DNA of 64,000 bases from BM714 sp964484935 (GTDB taxonomy: Bacteria; Bacillota; Clostridia; Peptostreptococcales; BM714): assembly GCA_964484935.1 (NCBI GenBank), contig CAZAFW010000002.1, positions 62,001 through 126,000 of the forward strand, read 5' to 3'. The notes beneath the pieces were generated by a model. That model ran no database searches. It saw only the letters and a list, made by a program, of their open reading frames with translations, and was not told where the DNA came from. Made by a program: the position numbers and the translations under genes. This document shows positions 17,764 through 27,265 of the stretch, one piece after another (positions within the stretch are counted from its first letter, which is position 1; each line of letters starts with the position of its first letter).

Positions 17764-19624
17764 ATTTATTGAAATAATCCACTATTGCTTCGGCCGTTCT
17801 ACGGTCGATTTCCTTGAGTTTTGAGAGAGTTTCGGCATCCGCCTTCTTGATTGCGTCTATAGTGCCAAAAGCCTTGAACAAAGCAATTTTTCTTTTTTCT
17901 CCCACTCCCTTTATTTCATCGAGAACGGATTTGCTTAGAGCCTGCCCCCTTAGCTTCTTGTGGTATTCGATTGCGAATCTATGGGTCTCGTCCTGAATTC
18001 GCGATATAAACTTTAGAAGATCCCTGTCCTGTTTTATTTCAATTGTCTTCTCCTTGTAAACCAAACTTTCCGTTTTGTGCTTCGAATCCTTTTTCATTCC
18101 CGCGACCGGAATGCTCAACCCCAAAGCTTCAAGAACTTCGGTAGCTGCGTGTACATGGCCCAAGCCTCCATCTATCAAAAGCATGTCCGGGAAATCAGAA
18201 AACTTGCCTCCAAGCTTAAGGTCCCCTTTTTCGATGGCTTCCTTTTCATTTAAACCGTTTTTAAAACGCCTGTACAATATTTCCTGCATGCTCTTGTAAT
18301 CGTCCGCCTGATCGACTGTCCTGATGCGGAAACGTCTATATGCACGCTTTGACGGCTCGGAATCCTCGAAAACAACCATGGAGCCAACCGAATACACTCC
18401 TGATATGTTTGAAATGTCATAGGATTCAATGCGTTCTATTTTTTCTTCCATTTTCAATGCCTTTTGAAGCTTGCCTGCTATAAGTTTCCTTTTAACCGCT
18501 TTTTCCTTTTCTTTTTCAGCCTGTTTAGACAATATTTCAATAGCATTCTTTTCTGCCATCTTGAGAAGTTTGGCCTTATTTCCACGTTTGGGACACAGCA
18601 ATGACGTTTTTCCTCCCCTTTTGTCTGACAGCCATTTTTCAAGCAATTGCCTGTCTGCGGGCAAAACCTCTAAGAGAATCTCCTTCGGTATATAAGAAGA
18701 TCCTATATAATATTGCGAAATAAACATCATAAGAATCTCTTCGTCCGAAATTTCAAGCAGATCTTCAATCATGTAGTTGTCCTTACCAACTAATCTTCCT
18801 TCCCTTATATAAAAAATCATGAAGGAGACTTTTTCTTCATGCCTTGCCATAGCGATATAATCTTGATCCAATGGTTTTTCAAATATCACTTTTTGGTTTT
18901 CATGAATATACTCCACAGCTTTTATCTGGTCTCTTTTTTTAGCTGCATTTTCAAATTCCATGTTTTCGGCATGCTCCGCCATTTTCGATTTCAATTCCTT
19001 CAGAAGGTCTTCCGATTTCCCCTCGATTATTGCTATTATGCTCTTGATTAAATCATTGTAGCCTTCCGTGTCGGAATTCTTTCGGCATGGTCCCATGCAT
19101 CTTTTTATATAGTAGTTCAGACATGGCCTCTGTCCTTCCTTGCCGAGCTTTTTCGCGCATTTTTTTATTGGAAAACTGTCGTTTATCAAATTGACCATGA
19201 GATTGACATAGCCGGTGTTGGGATAGGGTCCAAAATACCTGGCTCCGTCTTTCTTCACATTTCTCGTTTTTATAACGCGGGGATATTGCTCGCTTAGTGT
19301 CACTTTTATATACGGATATGACTTGTCGTCACGCAGCATTATATTATATGGAGGTTTTTCTTCCTTTATGAAGTTGAGTTCCAGAACAAGCGCCTCGACT
19401 TCGCTGTCGGTTATGATGTACTCTATGTCCCGAACATGGTCCATCATTGCCTTGACCTTTGGCTCGAGAGTTCGTCCTCCGTTGACATACTGCTTGAGGC
19501 GCTTTTTGAGCGATTTCGCTTTCCCAACATATATGATTCTTCCATTCGAGTTTTTCATGAGGTATACGCCGGGCTCAAGAGGCGCTTTATTTACAATTGT
19601 TTTCAACTTTTCCACATTAATCAC
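17762..19624 (-). CDS. uvrC: Excinuclease ABC subunit UvrC
   Basis: UvrC makes the dual incisions of nucleotide excision repair. The product is 620 residues, as usual. It has the N-terminal GIY-YIG nuclease (GVYLMKNSNGRIIYVGKAKSLKKRL), a Cys-rich segment (CLNYYIKRCMGPC), the UVR motif, the UvrC RNase H-like domain (ESYDISNISG...MVVFEDSEP; MLLIDGGLGH) and a C-terminal helix-hairpin-helix pair (IKGVGEKRKIALFKAFGT). The start is a GTG with a modest ribosome site; a second GTG three codons on is possible. It lies 267 bases downstream of uvrA with a small plus-strand gene in the gap. Confidence 0.96.
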   Translation of the reverse strand: MINVEKLKTIVNKAPLEPGVYLMKNSNGRIIYVGKAKSLKKRLKQYVNGGRTLEPKVKAMMDHVRDIEYIITDSEVEALVLELNFIKEEKPPYNIMLRDDKSYPYIKVTLSEQYPRVIKTRNVKKDGARYFGPYPNTGYVNLMVNLINDSFPIKKCAKKLGKEGQRPCLNYYIKRCMGPCRKNSDTEGYNDLIKSIIAIIEGKSEDLLKELKSKMAEHAENMEFENAAKKRDQIKAVEYIHENQKVIFEKPLDQDYIAMARHEEKVSFMIFYIREGRLVGKDNYMIEDLLEISDEEILMMFISQYYIGSSYIPKEILLEVLPADRQLLEKWLSDKRGGKTSLLCPKRGNKAKLLKMAEKNAIEILSKQAEKEKEKAVKRKLIAGKLQKALKMEEKIERIESYDISNISGVYSVGSMVVFEDSEPSKRAYRRFRIRTVDQADDYKSMQEILYRRFKNGLNEKEAIEKGDLKLGGKFSDFPDMLLIDGGLGHVHAATEVLEALGLSIPVAGMKKDSKHKTESLVYKEKTIEIKQDRDLLKFISRIQDETHRFAIEYHKKLRGQALSKSVLDEIKGVGEKRKIALFKAFGTIDAIKKADAETLSKLKEIDRRTAEAIVDYFNK

Positions 19625-19655
19625 CGCTTTGCTTTCAATTAATCGATTTATGTGT

Positions 19656-19661
19656 TAGAAT
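19656..19661 (+). promoter_or_regulatory. Candidate extended -10 promoter for the 50-residue ORF
   Basis: TGTTAGAAT fits an extended -10 (TGnTATAAT); TTTCAA lies 17 bases upstream at 19633-19638. It precedes an AGGAGA ribosome site and the ATG at 19703. Confidence 0.4.
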
Positions 19662-19702
19662 TATCTAAACTATTATTATTACTTAGGAGAGTGATTTGGG
19701 TT

Positions 19703-19855
19703 ATGACTAGCGACAAGCCCCCTTTACCGAGGCTTAAGGCCTTTGGGGCCAGCATTACAGTATTGCTAATCGTTTATTTTTTACAATTGATAGCATCAAA
19801 GGTTCTTATGGGCGGCAATAGTCTTCTTTTACACTTTGTCTCGTTGCGTCTATAG
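19703..19855 (+). CDS. Small putative membrane protein
   Basis: A 50-residue ORF on the plus strand between uvrC and uvrA, opposite to all neighbours. A charged/Pro-rich start (MTSDKPPLPRLKAFG) leads into one hydrophobic helix (ASITVLLIVYFLQLIA) with a short polar tail. Support comes from AGGAGA about 12 bases upstream, an extended -10 promoter further upstream, and a strong plus-strand terminator just after the stop. I do not recognise a family. It could be a single-pass membrane peptide or, less likely, a chance ORF in an untranslated RNA. Confidence 0.5.
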   Translation: MTSDKPPLPRLKAFGASITVLLIVYFLQLIASKVLMGGNSLLLHFVSLRL

Positions 19856-19871
19856 CATTCCAATCACTCCC

Positions 19872-19893
19872 GAACCCTTTACGGGTTCTTTTT
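19872..19893 (+). terminator. Rho-independent terminator (plus strand)
   Basis: GAACCC, a TTTAC loop, GGGTTC, then TTTTTATTTTT on the plus strand. It overlaps the last uvrA codon but has its T-tract only on the plus strand, so it ends a plus-strand transcript, which supports the small gene at 19703. Confidence 0.75.
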
Positions 19894-22720
19894 ATTTTTC
19901 CTGAAGCACTTTTTTTAAATACTGCCCAGTGTAGGAACGTTCGCAAAGGGCTATCTCTTCAGGCGTTCCCCGAGCTATTACACTTCCGCCCCTGTATCCG
20001 CCATCGGGACCAAGGTCTATTATATAATCAGCTGATTTTATGACATCGAAATTATGCTCTATTACTATGACCGTATTTCCGGACCTGACCAGTCTCTCGA
20101 TTACATTTATCAATTTATGGACATCGGCCATGTGTAAACCTGTAGTCGGTTCGTCTAAAATGTAGAGTGTGCTTCCAGTGCTGCGCTTGCTGAGTTCTGA
20201 AGCTAGCTTGATTCTCTGGGCCTCTCCCCCCGAAAGCTGGGTCGAAGGCTGTCCAAGCCTTATATATCCAAGCCCCACATCATTTAGAGTCTTCAGTTTC
20301 CTTTGTATCTTTGGTATGTTTTCAAAAAACTGAAGAGCCTCTTCTACTGTCATGTCGAGAACTTGCGATATGTTCTTGCCCTTGTACTTGATTTCAAGCG
20401 TTTCCCTATTGTATCTCTTTCCGCCGCATACATCGCACTCAACATATACATCAGGAAGAAAGTGCATTTCTATCTTTATGATTCCATCGCCCTTGCAGGC
20501 TTCACACCTTCCGCCTTTGACATTGAAACTGAATCTGCCCTTCTTGTATCCACGCATTTTCGAGTCGGGCAAACTTGCGAATATATCGCGTATGGGGTCG
20601 AATACACCTGTATAGGTGGCTGGATTAGACCTTGGAGTCCTTCCTATCGGCGACTGGTCTATGTCTATCACTTTGTCTATGAATTCAAGTCCCGATATAC
20701 CTTCGTGTTTTCCAGGCTTCTTTTTAGCCCTGTGTATCTTTGCCGCTGCGCTCTTATACAATATTTCATTTATGAGGCTGCTTTTCCCGGAGCCTGAAAC
20801 TCCCGTTACACATGTGAAAACTTTTAGTGGAAATTTCACATCGATGTTTTTCAGATTGTTTTCTTCCGCTCCCTTGATTTCTATAAACTGCCCTTTTGAA
20901 GGTCGCCTTTTTTCAGGTATATCGATTTTCTTGAATCCTCTTAGATATTGCCCTGTTATTGAATCGACGCTTTTTATTATCTCTTCCGGTGTTCCCTGAG
21001 CCATGATGTATCCGCCATGCTCTCCAGCTCCCGGACCCATGTCCAGCACATGGTCTGCGAATCTTATTGTTTCCTCGTCATGCTCGACTACAATAAGCGT
21101 ATTGCCTATATCTGTCAAGTCCCGAAGCGTCTTTAGAAGCATGCCGTTATCCTTCTGATGCAGCCCGATGCTTGGTTCATCCAGAATATAAAGCACTCCA
21201 ACCAGCCCGGAGCCTATCTGAGTGGCCAAGCGAATCCTCTGCGACTCACCCCCCGAGAGTGTTCCGGCGGCTCTTGAAAGCGTAAGATAGTCAAGTCCGA
21301 CGTTTATAAGAAATTCAAGCCGGTCAAGTATTTCCTTCAATATCTGCTCTGCTATTTTGCCTTTCTTTTGGTCAAGCTTCAATCCTTTGAAAAAATCCAT
21401 TGCCTCCCTAATCGAAAAACGGGTGACTTCTGAAATATTGAAACCTCCCACGGAAACCGAAAGCGATTCTTTCTTCAATCTGTCTCCTTCGCACATATCG
21501 CACTTTATCATGCTCATGTATTCCTCTATTTTCTTTCGCATATAATCCGAATTTGTTTCTTTATATCTCCTTTCGAGATTTTTTACCATGCCCTCAAAAG
21601 GAGCTCTGTATTTTCTGAATCCTCCATAGCGGCTTTCGTATGTGAATTCGATATTGCGCGATCCGCTTCCATATAACAGCTCCTGTACAAACTTGCCTGG
21701 GAGCTTGTAAAAAGGCATGTCCATATCAGCTGAATGGTCTTTTGCAAGACTTTCTATCATTTGAACATAGTATGTACCTTCCCCGCTTGTTGAAATGGGA
21801 TCAACAGCACCTTCTTTTATTGAAAGCTTTTTATTTGGTACCACTAGGTCCGGATCAACCTTGAGTTCATATCCTATTCCCTTGCATTTAGGGCAAGCTC
21901 CGTATGGGCTGTTGAAAGAGAACATCCTCGGCTCCATCTCGGAAATACCCTGTCCGTGCTCGGGGCATGAGAATTTTGTGTTGAATATCATGTCTTCTCC
22001 ATCAAGCAGATTGACAGCAACTAAACCATCAGTAAAGCCCAATGCCGTTTCCAACGAATCGCTCAGTCTTGACTCTATTCCTTCCCTTATCACCAATCTG
22101 TCGATTATTATATCTATTGAATGCTTTTTGTTCTTGTCGAGCTCTATTTCCTCGGAAATTTCAAATATCTCGCCATCTATCCTTGCGCGCACAAAACCTT
22201 CTTTTTTTATTCTTTCGATTTCTTTCTTGTGTTCCCCTTTTTTGCCCCTTACAACAGGCGAAAGTATCTGTATTCGTGTTTCTTCCTCAAGAACCATTAT
22301 CTTGTCAACTATTTGGTCAACGGTTTGCTGTGAAATTTCAATGCCGCAAACTGGACAATGCGGAATTCCAATTCTGGAATACAGCAGCCTCAAATAGTCG
22401 TATATTTCTGTAACCGTGCCGACTGTGGACCTTGGATTCCTTGATGTGGTCTTCTGATCGATTGATATGGCAGGAGACAATCCCTCGATATACTCGACAT
22501 CGGGTTTCTCCATTTGACCGAGAAACTGCCTTGCGTACGCAGAAAGGCTCTCCACGTACCTCCTCTGGCCTTCGGCATATATTGTGTCGAAAGCAAGAGA
22601 AGATTTGCCGGATCCGCTTAATCCAGTAATGACAACCAATTTGTCCCTAGGTATTTTCACGTCTATGTTTTTAAGGTTGTGTTCCTTTGCGCCTTTTATT
22701 TCTATATAATCCTTTGACAT
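19892..22720 (-). CDS. uvrA: Excinuclease ABC subunit UvrA
   Basis: UvrA recognises DNA damage and loads UvrB. The 942-residue protein has two ABC ATPase halves: Walker A GLSGSGKSS near the N-terminus and GVSGSGKSS in the second half, and signatures LSGGESQRIRLA and LSGGEAQRIKLA. Zinc-binding CPVC/CPKC sites and the C-terminal CEACKGDG...CDVCGGKR zinc finger are present. I start at the ATG at 22720, preceded by GAGGAG; the frame extends 15 codons upstream without a better start. It directly follows uvrB (10-base gap), forming a uvrBA operon. Confidence 0.97.
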   Translation of the reverse strand: MSKDYIEIKGAKEHNLKNIDVKIPRDKLVVITGLSGSGKSSLAFDTIYAEGQRRYVESLSAYARQFLGQMEKPDVEYIEGLSPAISIDQKTTSRNPRSTVGTVTEIYDYLRLLYSRIGIPHCPVCGIEISQQTVDQIVDKIMVLEEETRIQILSPVVRGKKGEHKKEIERIKKEGFVRARIDGEIFEISEEIELDKNKKHSIDIIIDRLVIREGIESRLSDSLETALGFTDGLVAVNLLDGEDMIFNTKFSCPEHGQGISEMEPRMFSFNSPYGACPKCKGIGYELKVDPDLVVPNKKLSIKEGAVDPISTSGEGTYYVQMIESLAKDHSADMDMPFYKLPGKFVQELLYGSGSRNIEFTYESRYGGFRKYRAPFEGMVKNLERRYKETNSDYMRKKIEEYMSMIKCDMCEGDRLKKESLSVSVGGFNISEVTRFSIREAMDFFKGLKLDQKKGKIAEQILKEILDRLEFLINVGLDYLTLSRAAGTLSGGESQRIRLATQIGSGLVGVLYILDEPSIGLHQKDNGMLLKTLRDLTDIGNTLIVVEHDEETIRFADHVLDMGPGAGEHGGYIMAQGTPEEIIKSVDSITGQYLRGFKKIDIPEKRRPSKGQFIEIKGAEENNLKNIDVKFPLKVFTCVTGVSGSGKSSLINEILYKSAAAKIHRAKKKPGKHEGISGLEFIDKVIDIDQSPIGRTPRSNPATYTGVFDPIRDIFASLPDSKMRGYKKGRFSFNVKGGRCEACKGDGIIKIEMHFLPDVYVECDVCGGKRYNRETLEIKYKGKNISQVLDMTVEEALQFFENIPKIQRKLKTLNDVGLGYIRLGQPSTQLSGGEAQRIKLASELSKRSTGSTLYILDEPTTGLHMADVHKLINVIERLVRSGNTVIVIEHNFDVIKSADYIIDLGPDGGYRGGSVIARGTPEEIALCERSYTGQYLKKVLQEK

Positions 22721-22730
22721 TGCCACTCCT

Positions 22731-24704
22731 CTATTTCTTGAGTTTCTTTTCAAGTTCAACCACACGGTCTCTTATTTCAGCAGCTCTCTCGAATTCAAGC
22801 GCCTTGGATGCGGATTTCATTTCCTTTTTCAAATGCTTTATTACCGAATCCAACTCGTCCTTGTTTATCTTGGCTTCCATTTCAAATACAGTTTCCTGGT
22901 CAAGCGCTTTTGTGGCTCCAATCAAATTCCGCACGTTCTTTCTAACAGTGCTTGGTGTTATGCCGTGCTTTTGATTGTACTCAAACTGGATTTTTCTCCT
23001 CTTTTCAGTTTCTTTGATTGCGAGGTCCATCGACCTTGTAATTTTATCCGCATACATAATGACAGAACCGTCAACATTCCTTGAAGCCCGTCCTATGGTT
23101 TGTATTAAAGATGTCTCGGATCTTAGGAATCCTTCTTTATCGGCATCTAGGATTGCCACTAGCGTGACCTCCGGAAGGTCAAGCCCCTCCCTGAGAAGGT
23201 TTATGCCCACAAGAACATCAAAACTACCCATTCGCAATTCGCGTATTATCTCCATGCGCTCAAGTGTGTCTATGTCCGAATGCATGTATCTTATCTTTAT
23301 TCCCGTTTCAGCAAGATATTCGGTAAGTCTTTCTGCCATTTTTTTTGTTAGCGTTGTCACCAGTGTCCTTTGCTGCTTTGCCGCTCGTTTGTTGATTTCA
23401 CTTATCAAATCATCTATTTGACCTTCTACCGGCCTTACGCTTATTTCCGGGTCGAGAAGCCCTGTCGGTCTGATGATCTGATCTACTATTAGGCAACTTT
23501 TTTCTCTTTCGTAAGGACCCGGCGTTGCGCTTACACAAACAATCTGCTTTGCCAGTTTTTCGAATTCGCTGAAATCAAGAGGTCTGTTGTCTAGAGCAGA
23601 AGGCAGACGGAAGCCGTAATCTACAAGGTTCTGTTTTCTTGAACGGTCGCCTGCATACATTGCCCTTATCTGCGGCAGGGTTACATGCGATTCATCAACC
23701 ACAACGAGCATATCATCAGGGAAGTAATCCATCAGCGTGTATGGCCTCTCACCTTCCCCCCTTCCGGAAAGATGTCTCGAATAATTTTCGATGCCGTTGC
23801 AGAATCCTATTTCCCTCATCATTTCCATATCGTACATGGTCCTCTGTCGAATTCTTTGAGCCTCGACGAACTTCTCCCTGCTTGTAAAATATTCATGCCT
23901 CTGTTTCAATTCGGCTTCTATTTTTACAATCGCCTTTTCTATTTTCTCTCTGCTTGTAACATGGTGGGAAGCAGGAAATATTGCGGCATGTTCGCGAATC
24001 CCCAAAATTTGCCCAGTCAAAGCGCTGACTTCGGTTATCCTTTCAACTTCATCTCCGAAAAGCTCTATCCTGATTGCTTTTTCGCCGGATGAGGCCGGAA
24101 AAATTTCTATCGTGTCTCCTCTTACCCTAAATGTGTTTCTTTCGAAACTTAGGTCATTTCTACTGTATTGTATATCGACAAGCCTCCTGACAATTTCGTC
24201 CCGGCTCTTCTCCATCCCCGGTCTGACTGACAGAACCATCTTGTTATAGTCTATTGGATCGCCAAGCCCGTATATGCAGGAAACGCTGGCAACTATTATT
24301 ACATCGCGCCTTTCTGAAAGCGCCGCTGTTGCTGAATGCCTGAGTTTATCTATTTCATCGTTTATGTCCGCATCCTTCTCAATGTAAGTGTCACTACGGG
24401 CAACATATGCTTCCGGTTGATAGTAGTCGTAATAGCTTACAAAAAACTCGACTGCATTTTCCGGAAAAAACTCCTTGAATTCGCTACACAGCTGGGCAGC
24501 CAATGTCTTGTTGTGCGCAATAACCAATGTGGGCCTTTGTATTTTTTCTATTGCATTAGCTATTGTATATGTCTTTCCCGAACCCGTTACGCCGAGAAGA
24601 GTCCTGTATTTTTCTTTTGAGCAAAGGCTGTCCACAAGTTCCTTTATAGCCTTTGGCTGGTCACCCTTTGGAGAATAGTCCGACACTATTTTGAAACGGC
24701 TCAT
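22731..24704 (-). CDS. uvrB: Excinuclease ABC subunit UvrB
   Basis: UvrB is the damage-verifying helicase-like subunit. It has Walker A GVTGSGKT, the beta-hairpin region YYDYYQPEAYV, helicase motifs (VDESHVTLPQ; LREGLDLPEV; QTIGRASRN) and a C-terminal UVR domain. Its length (657 residues) is normal. I chose the ATG at 24704 behind AAGGGGTGA. An in-frame ATG at 24749 also has AGGAGG seven bases upstream, but it sits in the loop of a hairpin and would add 15 residues not typical of the family. No LexA-type operator was recognised upstream. Confidence 0.96.
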   Translation of the reverse strand: MSRFKIVSDYSPKGDQPKAIKELVDSLCSKEKYRTLLGVTGSGKTYTIANAIEKIQRPTLVIAHNKTLAAQLCSEFKEFFPENAVEFFVSYYDYYQPEAYVARSDTYIEKDADINDEIDKLRHSATAALSERRDVIIVASVSCIYGLGDPIDYNKMVLSVRPGMEKSRDEIVRRLVDIQYSRNDLSFERNTFRVRGDTIEIFPASSGEKAIRIELFGDEVERITEVSALTGQILGIREHAAIFPASHHVTSREKIEKAIVKIEAELKQRHEYFTSREKFVEAQRIRQRTMYDMEMMREIGFCNGIENYSRHLSGRGEGERPYTLMDYFPDDMLVVVDESHVTLPQIRAMYAGDRSRKQNLVDYGFRLPSALDNRPLDFSEFEKLAKQIVCVSATPGPYEREKSCLIVDQIIRPTGLLDPEISVRPVEGQIDDLISEINKRAAKQQRTLVTTLTKKMAERLTEYLAETGIKIRYMHSDIDTLERMEIIRELRMGSFDVLVGINLLREGLDLPEVTLVAILDADKEGFLRSETSLIQTIGRASRNVDGSVIMYADKITRSMDLAIKETEKRRKIQFEYNQKHGITPSTVRKNVRNLIGATKALDQETVFEMEAKINKDELDSVIKHLKKEMKSASKALEFERAAEIRDRVVELEKKLKK

Positions 24705-24735
24705 ACAAATCACCCCTTGCAAAGAAACGGCGGAA

Positions 24736-24754
24736 AATGTCTCGGTCATCGAGA
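24736..24754 (-). terminator. Hairpin between the AI-2E permease gene and uvrB
   Basis: Perfect seven-base stem TGTCTCG/CGAGACA with loop ATGAC, then TTTT on the minus strand. It can terminate transcription from the permease gene. An ATG in frame with uvrB lies in the loop, right after AGGAGG. Confidence 0.5.
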
Positions 24755-24783
24755 CACCTCCTGCCGCAAAATTATCATAATGA

Positions 24784-25905
24784 TTAGATTTCCAACTTCT
24801 TCGCCTCCAGGCGCTTGTTTACGAAGCGATTGAAAAACTCTATTATTACAGCTGCGAAAGGCGCTCCAAGAAGCATTCCCATCAAGCCAAACAGCTTGCC
24901 TCCGACAACAATCGCCAAAATTATCCAAAATGGTTTCAATCCGACTTTCTCTCCAAGAATTTTGGGGCCCAGGTAAAGACCGTCAAACTGCTGAAGCACC
25001 AGCATAAAGATTAAAACCCACAGCGCCTGCAAGGGACTGCTGAAAAGTGTTATGAGAACAGCCGGTATAGCTCCGATAAAAGGTCCGAAGTATGGAATCA
25101 TATTGGTCAAACCGATGATTATGCTTAGAAGAAGAGCAAACTCAATCTTCATTATAGAAAGTCCTACGAAACAGATGATTCCGATGATAATCGAGTCAAG
25201 CACTTTTCCGTTGAAGTATCTTCCGAATATTCTATTCACTGTATTTCCGAACTCAATGACTTCATCCGCAATATGTTCATTGAGCACTGCATAAACTATT
25301 TTTTTAGCCCCTCTTACAAAACTCTCCTTGTCAAGCAACATGTAAACGGAAATTATAAGCCCCATAAGAAAACTAAGGAATGCCGATGTGACGCTCAAAG
25401 CTTTTGAAAAGGCAGCAATTGTAAATGCCGTTCCATTTTCAATATTGAATGTGCCGTTTATCTGCCCAAGTATGGCATTGAGGTTGTCCTCGAGATAGTA
25501 ATCGGCATTGTACGTTTTTAGTATTTCGGATTTCTGTATTTTGTCTCTCAAATAGCTTTCGGTAGATTCAAGATAAGCGGGTATTTTTTCAAGTATTTCC
25601 CCTATACTGTTCATGATTTTTGGAGTTACAAATGTGATTATCACAATTACCATTCCAATAATCAATGTGTATATTACAAGTATGGCATAACCACGCCTCA
25701 TTCCCGTACCATTTTCCAATTTCAACATAAGCGGATTGATTAGATACGCAAAAGCGAAAGCCCAAATAAAAGGAGCTATCATGACTATTATGAAATCTAC
25801 GCTTTTTACAAGTATTTCAGAGTTGTTTACTATCCTGTACATGATAAAGGAAATTAGCAAAACAGGCAAAAGATTCAAATACCTTATTTTTTTATTGTTC
25901 GACAT
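24784..25905 (-). CDS. AI-2E family transporter (PerM/YdgG type)
   Basis: A 373-residue polytopic membrane protein of the AI-2E/UPF0118 family, with about seven to eight transmembrane helices. Conserved segments are the N-terminal APFIWAFAFAYLINPL, the central DSIIIGIICFVGLSIMKIEFALLLSIIIG and the C-terminal GPFIGAIPAV and PKILGEKVGLKPFWIILAI. Members export small molecules or act as Na+(Li+)/H+ antiporters; the substrate here is unknown. It lies between the division/protease genes and uvrB. Confidence 0.9.
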   Translation of the reverse strand: MSNNKKIRYLNLLPVLLISFIMYRIVNNSEILVKSVDFIIVMIAPFIWAFAFAYLINPLMLKLENGTGMRRGYAILVIYTLIIGMVIVIITFVTPKIMNSIGEILEKIPAYLESTESYLRDKIQKSEILKTYNADYYLEDNLNAILGQINGTFNIENGTAFTIAAFSKALSVTSAFLSFLMGLIISVYMLLDKESFVRGAKKIVYAVLNEHIADEVIEFGNTVNRIFGRYFNGKVLDSIIIGIICFVGLSIMKIEFALLLSIIIGLTNMIPYFGPFIGAIPAVLITLFSSPLQALWVLIFMLVLQQFDGLYLGPKILGEKVGLKPFWIILAIVVGGKLFGLMGMLLGAPFAAVIIEFFNRFVNKRLEAKKLEI

Positions 25906-25954
25906 GTCATCCCCCTTGGTTGCCCCTAGCTTGATTATATCATATTCTCTATGG

Positions 25955-27190
25955 TCAATGTCTTTTCAAATATCTAAAAAGCCTTTTGAATCTGCTGCTT
26001 TCCTTGGCATTGAATCTGTATATTGTTCTTGGATGCCTCTGGACATAAATGCACTCAAGACTTGTTATCCCACTTTGATAATTGCTGTATTCCTTTATAT
26101 CAACACTTCCATTTAAATGCTTCACCTCTATCCATAGCATTGTCAATCTTTTTTGGAGAACCACATGGAGATCTTCATCTTCCAAGAGTGGCATATTGTT
26201 TATTTTCATTATCCTGTCTCCCGGCTTGAGTCCCATTTTATACCCCACGCCGTCTTTTTTTACCGAAAGCACCATGATTCCGGCATCTCCAGCTTCAAAC
26301 AAACGTTTTCTTGCCTTTTCTTCCTTTTGGCTGTAAAGAATCAAACCCTCATGAGCAAGCGGCGCAAAAATTGCCGCCAAAAACTTGAAAGCATAGATAT
26401 CTGCGGAAACCAATGAAAGGCCAAGCAGGGCAAGGCTGTAAAGAGCCAACCGGCCTGCTGCTATTCTGGTCTTTTCCCTGGGCATTCTTGAAAGCGTCAT
26501 GTCTCCATAACCTAAAACAGCCACCAATCCTGTAAGCTGAAGAGTCACTGTTTGAATGCTCTGCCCGTCAGGAATGAAGGCAGGCCACCAAGCAGGCAGC
26601 GTTCCTGTATTTATTGGCACATCCCTTCCTAAAACGGCAACAATAACAATCATTGGGATAGGCCAAAACTTTTGCAGATAGAAGCCTCCGCAGATATTAT
26701 TGTCTTCCGTTCTTGTTATGACAGGCGTTGAAAAACTATGTCCGTCTATATAAATCAATATACTTTCTATTATATGCAAAACTGCCACTACGGCCATCAT
26801 GCTTGAAACATTGATATCCGGCCAACCTGTCAAAAGGCTCAAGATGGAAATTATTCCTCCTGCATATGAAAAACAGATGTATCTGGTGCGTACCATCATC
26901 AAGAAAATTGCCAATGGAAGAACATAGGAAAAATCACCTATGGATATTGTAATTCCCAAGGCAGTCATCAAAACAGTCCCTAAATAACCTCCAGCAATTC
27001 CAAAAACAACGGAGTAAGCCGTTTTCCTCCTTATGGGTGTAACTGTTTTGCCATAAAGAGATGTTTCCATACGCTCAAGCTTTCTATATTGAAAATAAAC
27101 AACCAATATTACCATTAAAAAAATCGGTTCCATGAACACGTCCGCTAAAGACGAAACTGTCAGTTTCAATATTCCATACAACTCATACAC
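25955..27190 (-). CDS. MinJ-like polytopic membrane protein with C-terminal PDZ domain
   Basis: About 410 residues: eight or so transmembrane helices, then a PDZ domain (AGIMVLSVKKDGVGYKMG, LKPGDRIMKINN) facing the cytoplasm or outside depending on topology. Topology and position next to ctp, ftsX and ftsE match B. subtilis MinJ, which bridges DivIVA and MinCD; direct sequence identity cannot be judged here. I take the GTG at 27190 as start, with TGGAGG nine bases upstream; the frame's first GTG lies inside that site. A role in division-site or septal protease organisation is inferred from synteny. Confidence 0.72.
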   Translation of the reverse strand: MYELYGILKLTVSSLADVFMEPIFLMVILVVYFQYRKLERMETSLYGKTVTPIRRKTAYSVVFGIAGGYLGTVLMTALGITISIGDFSYVLPLAIFLMMVRTRYICFSYAGGIISILSLLTGWPDINVSSMMAVVAVLHIIESILIYIDGHSFSTPVITRTEDNNICGGFYLQKFWPIPMIVIVAVLGRDVPINTGTLPAWWPAFIPDGQSIQTVTLQLTGLVAVLGYGDMTLSRMPREKTRIAAGRLALYSLALLGLSLVSADIYAFKFLAAIFAPLAHEGLILYSQKEEKARKRLFEAGDAGIMVLSVKKDGVGYKMGLKPGDRIMKINNMPLLEDEDLHVVLQKRLTMLWIEVKHLNGSVDIKEYSNYQSGITSLECIYVQRHPRTIYRFNAKESSRFKRLFRYLKRH

Positions 27191-27222
27191 AAATCCAAAC
27201 CTCCACACTCCGATTAAATGCC

Positions 27223-27262
27223 CGGCTTAAAACCAGGCACAGTTTTCCCATCAATGGGTTTT
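27223..27262 (-). terminator. Hairpins downstream of ctp
   Basis: Two short stems follow the ctp stop on the minus strand: CCCAT/ATGGG and GCCTGG/CCGGGC with a TTTT-containing loop. Neither has a strong U-tract, so termination is probably partial. Confidence 0.4.
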
Positions 27263-27265
27263 CTA

